A stretch of DNA of 64,000 nt from Paracoccaceae bacterium (lineage in GTDB: Bacteria; Pseudomonadota; Alphaproteobacteria; Rhodobacterales; Rhodobacteraceae): positions 25,893 to 89,892 of the forward strand of contig REER01000041.1 in the NCBI GenBank assembly GCA_007694945.1. Direction: 5' to 3'. The notes beneath the pieces were generated by a model. The model ran no database searches. It saw only the letters and a program-made list of their open reading frames with translations, and was not told where the DNA came from. Of the stretch, positions 61,973 to 64,000 are shown piece after piece. Numbering within the stretch: the stretch's first letter is position 1; each line of letters begins with the position of its first letter. Both the position numbers and the translations under genes were made by a program.

Positions 61973-62346
61973 GGGGTGTCATCCTCCTCGTCCTCATCGG
62001 TCAGGTATCTGATGGCACCGAAAACCTCGATACCTTCAATCACACTCGACCGATGCTCGGGCAGCGGATAGGCGATCTGGCCGATCTCGCCAAAATGATC
62101 GCCCGACATCGGCACCAGTTTGAGCCGCTCAAAATTCACATCGACCAGCGAACGCAACCGGTCGGGGCGGTTGAGATAGGCCCATTCGGCACGCTGGATG
62201 CGGATGGCCTCGTTGAGCGAGACGATTTCGCGCTGCAGGGCGCTGCGCTCGTTCATCGCCTGCTGGGTAAGGTGGTTCTCGCGATAGGCCCAGGCAGCAA
62301 GGGCGATCACGGACAGTGCGGTAAGGAGATAAAGCAAACTTCGCAT
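61969..62346 (-). CDS. ftsL: cell division protein FtsL
   Basis: 125 residues. An N-terminal membrane helix (about 2-20, SLLYLLTALSVIALAAWAY), a coiled coil (about 25-60, RENHLTQQAMNERSALQREI) and a poorly conserved C-terminus. It bridges FtsB and FtsQ with FtsI/FtsW at the septum. Identified by position between rsmH and ftsI and by layout, since FtsL sequences diverge strongly. It overlaps ftsI by four bases. Confidence 0.9.
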   Translation of the reverse strand: MRSLLYLLTALSVIALAAWAYRENHLTQQAMNERSALQREIVSLNEAIRIQRAEWAYLNRPDRLRSLVDVNFERLKLVPMSGDHFGEIGQIAYPLPEHRSSVIEGIEVFGAIRYLTDEDEEDDTP

Positions 62347-62351
62347 CGCGA

Positions 62352-63341
62352 TTAACCTATTGGCTTCATGTCAATACTCGGCAGTCCGAGTCCGGCGCGG
62401 TCGACCGGTCCTGCCGGGGCGGGCAGTCGCTCGGCGAGGCGCAGCCGCGCCGAACGCGCGCGGGGGTTGGCGCCCAATTCCTGCGCATCGGCGGTGATGC
62501 CGCGTTTCTCGATCAGGCGGAAGCGGGGCGCATCCTCGGGGGTTTCGGGCGCGTAGCGGTTCGCGCGCCCGCCCTTCCCCGCCCGCAAGCTGAGAAAGCG
62601 CTTCACGATCCGATCTTCGAGCGAGTGAAAGCTGACCACGGCGAGCTTGCCACCGGGCTTGAGCGCGCGCTCGGCGGCTTCGAGCCCGTCAACAAGGGCG
62701 TCAAACTCGGCATTGACGGCGATGCGAAGCGCCTGGAAGCTGCGCGTGGCCGGATGGCTCTGCCCCGGTTTCGGACGCGGCAGGCAGGCCGAGATAATTT
62801 CGGCGAACTGCAAAGTGGTCTCGATCGGCGCGTTATCACGGGCGCGGATGATCGCGCGGGCGATGCGGCGCGACGCGCGTTCCTCGCCATAGTGGTAGAG
62901 AATGTCAGCCAGCGTCGGTTCTTCGGCATGGTTGACGAGGTCGTGCGCTGAAGGCCCCTCCTGTGCCATGCGCATGTCGAGTGGGCCGTCTTTGGTGAAG
63001 GAAAAGCCGCGTTCGGGCTGGTCAAGCTGCATGGAAGAGACGCCCAGATCGAGCACCACACCATCGAGCAGGCCGCCCGCATGCTGGTCAAGTTCGGCGA
63101 AATTGCCTGCCACCAGGCGCAGCCGCGCGCCATAACCCGCACCCCAGTCCCGCGCCATCTTGAGCGCCAGCGGGTCGCGATCCACACCGATGACCTGCTC
63201 GGCCCCGGCCTCGAGCAGCGCCCGGGCATAGCCCCCCGCGCCAAGGGTACCATCGAGCCAGACGCCCCGGATCGGGGCAAGTTTCGCGAGGATGGGCGCG
63301 ATCAGAACGGGGATATGCGGGGATGATGCCGCGTCCTGCAT
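62352..63341 (-). CDS. rsmH: 16S rRNA (cytosine(1402)-N4)-methyltransferase
   Basis: 329 residues. [15 protein letters not shown] near the start, [18 protein letters not shown] (SAM loop near 30), [22 protein letters not shown], and [16 protein letters not shown] near 244. It methylates 16S C1402 at the P site. ATG 63341 shares one base with the mraZ stop (TGATG); the GTG at 63344 is a less well-spaced alternative. Confidence 0.96.
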   Translation of the reverse strand: MQDAASSPHIPVLIAPILAKLAPIRGVWLDGTLGAGGYARALLEAGAEQVIGVDRDPLALKMARDWGAGYGARLRLVAGNFAELDQHAGGLLDGVVLDLGVSSMQLDQPERGFSFTKDGPLDMRMAQEGPSAHDLVNHAEEPTLADILYHYGEERASRRIARAIIRARDNAPIETTLQFAEIISACLPRPKPGQSHPATRSFQALRIAVNAEFDALVDGLEAAERALKPGGKLAVVSFHSLEDRIVKRFLSLRAGKGGRANRYAPETPEDAPRFRLIEKRGITADAQELGANPRARSARLRLAERLPAPAGPVDRAGLGLPSIDMKPIG

Positions 63342-63862
63342 CACGGGTCCTGCTGCTCGGTTTCGGTCTTGGCATAGAGAATGCGCGGATCGTAATCGGG
63401 GCCGAGGTCTTCGTCTTCGTCGTCCTCATCCTCGGCAAAGACAAGATCGTAGGTTTCGTTCTTCCAGATCTGGAAATGATCGTTCATCCCCATGAAGCGC
63501 GCCTTCTCGTCCGGGATCAGCTCCAGTTTGTCGCGCAGACCCTGCGAAAGGATGATCCGCCCGTCCTCATCGATCTGGGCCTCCTGCGAATGGGCGTGAT
63601 AGATGCGTTCCAGACGCTTGCGCGTGCGCGAGCCGGGTGGGAGCTGATCGATATTGCTGTCGATCTCTTCCATCGCGCGCATCGTGAAACAGTCCAGCCG
63701 TTTCTGATATTTCAGCCCGTAGACGATAATGAAATTCGGGCGCTGGCCTTCGGACCACGCCGGGTCACCCTGCTCGATCACACGGCGGAACGTCGCCGGG
63801 ACCGACACGCGGCCCTTTCCATCCACCTTCTGGTGGTGTGTGCCTCTGAACTTCGGTGCCAC
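63341..63862 (-). CDS. mraZ: transcriptional regulator MraZ
   Basis: 173 residues. Two SpoVT/AbrB-like swapped-hairpin repeats: [16 protein letters not shown] near 12-27 and [17 protein letters not shown] near 105-121, followed by an acidic tail. MraZ represses the dcw operon in which it is first. The start is taken as GTG 63862 (VAPKFRG), with AAGGA nine bases upstream. A GTG at 63901 opens the same frame further up but lacks a ribosome-binding site. Confidence 0.93.
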   Translation of the reverse strand: MAPKFRGTHHQKVDGKGRVSVPATFRRVIEQGDPAWSEGQRPNFIIVYGLKYQKRLDCFTMRAMEEIDSNIDQLPPGSRTRKRLERIYHAHSQEAQIDEDGRIILSQGLRDKLELIPDEKARFMGMNDHFQIWKNETYDLVFAEDEDDEDEDLGPDYDPRILYAKTETEQQDP

Positions 63863-63907
63863 GTCCGGGCGTCCTTGTCCGTTTGATGCGCCCTGAAACA
63901 CTGAGCG

Positions 63908-63955
63908 CTAAAATGAAAACGGCGGATCGAGCTGCTGCCACTGCCCGATCCGCCG
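63908..63955 (-). terminator. terminator or attenuator upstream of mraZ
   Basis: On the minus strand a perfect 10-bp stem CGGCGGATCG/CGATCCGCCG (63955-63946 with 63929-63920) with a 16-base loop is followed by TTTTCATTTT (63919-63910). It looks like a rho-independent terminator pointing into the mraZ leader, either ending an upstream gene outside the window or attenuating the dcw transcript. Confidence 0.7.
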
Positions 63956-64000
63956 ACTGTCCCATCGCTGGGTGCCCGGTTGGCGCTCGCTCCTTGGGGG

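Noticed and set aside
1..64000. CRISPR arrays, rRNA genes, complete insertion sequences, prophage
   Set aside because: No regularly spaced repeats, no rRNA-like sequence, no transposase frame and no phage structural genes were found; only the small lysis pair at 47937-49045 is phage-like.

Overview
The window is a chromosomal segment of a high-GC alphaproteobacterium, almost certainly a member of the Rhodobacterales (Rhodobacter/Roseobacter relatives). Family-typical neighbourhoods support this: folK-rpoZ-rsh-DUF2062-pdxJ-acpS, rsmB/heparinase-like/purH/lspA/BamF-like, rpoH next to rluA and a DUF6476-type gene, an NDUFA12-like complex I gene, a sigma-E/ChrR singlet-oxygen locus, and a holin/muramidase pair like the lysis genes of gene transfer agents. 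I see no complete insertion sequence, no prophage structural genes, no rRNA and no CRISPR array.

Layout. 1-3980: M23 peptidase plus bactofilin, one tRNA-Leu(CAA) and an RhlE-type RNA helicase. 4002-13995: an alpha-glucoside regulon with aglE-aglF-aglG-aglA-aglK on the minus strand, diverging from a LacI-type regulator, a GH1 beta-glucosidase and glucokinase; a 14-bp palindrome in the divergent region is the likely operator. 13977-20580: a Pr6Pr-type membrane protein, recO, acpS, pdxJ, DUF2062, rsh, rpoZ and folK. 20672-23934: a NYN-domain protein, a TSUP exporter and a probable methylsuccinyl-CoA dehydrogenase (ethylmalonyl-CoA pathway). 24155-37499: eleven consecutive minus-strand genes (rsmB, heparinase-like, purH, lspA, BamF-like lipoprotein, DUF4399, an active/inactive M16 peptidase pair, mutL, rmuC, and a photolyase-like protein with reversed domain order). 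37573-44039: sdhAF4, a 680-bp gene-free stretch, rpoH, rluA, DUF6476, an MBL hydrolase, a 311-bp gene-free stretch, selO and msrB. 44217-49463: NDUFA12-like, DUF2155, aat, nusB, ribH, ribB with a degenerate GTP cyclohydrolase II domain, muramidase, holin and DUF3775. 49520-56018: a five-gene minus-strand operon diverging from rpoE-chrR, with a matching sigma-E promoter (TGATCC-N18-TA) in each direction, then an AhpD-like gene preceded by an FNR-type box. 56130-63862: part of the dcw cluster (mraZ-rsmH-ftsL-ftsI-murE-murF-mraY).

How it works together. The agl block would import alpha-glucosides, hydrolyse them in the cytoplasm and phosphorylate the glucose. The sigma-E block is a self-contained oxidative (singlet oxygen) response. 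The mutL-rmuC-photolyase-like run groups DNA-repair functions. The dcw block makes and assembles peptidoglycan for division. The most unusual objects are the domain-reversed photolyase-like protein (24155-25372), the paired sigma-E promoters, and the two gene-free stretches that look like decayed or dispersed repeat elements.
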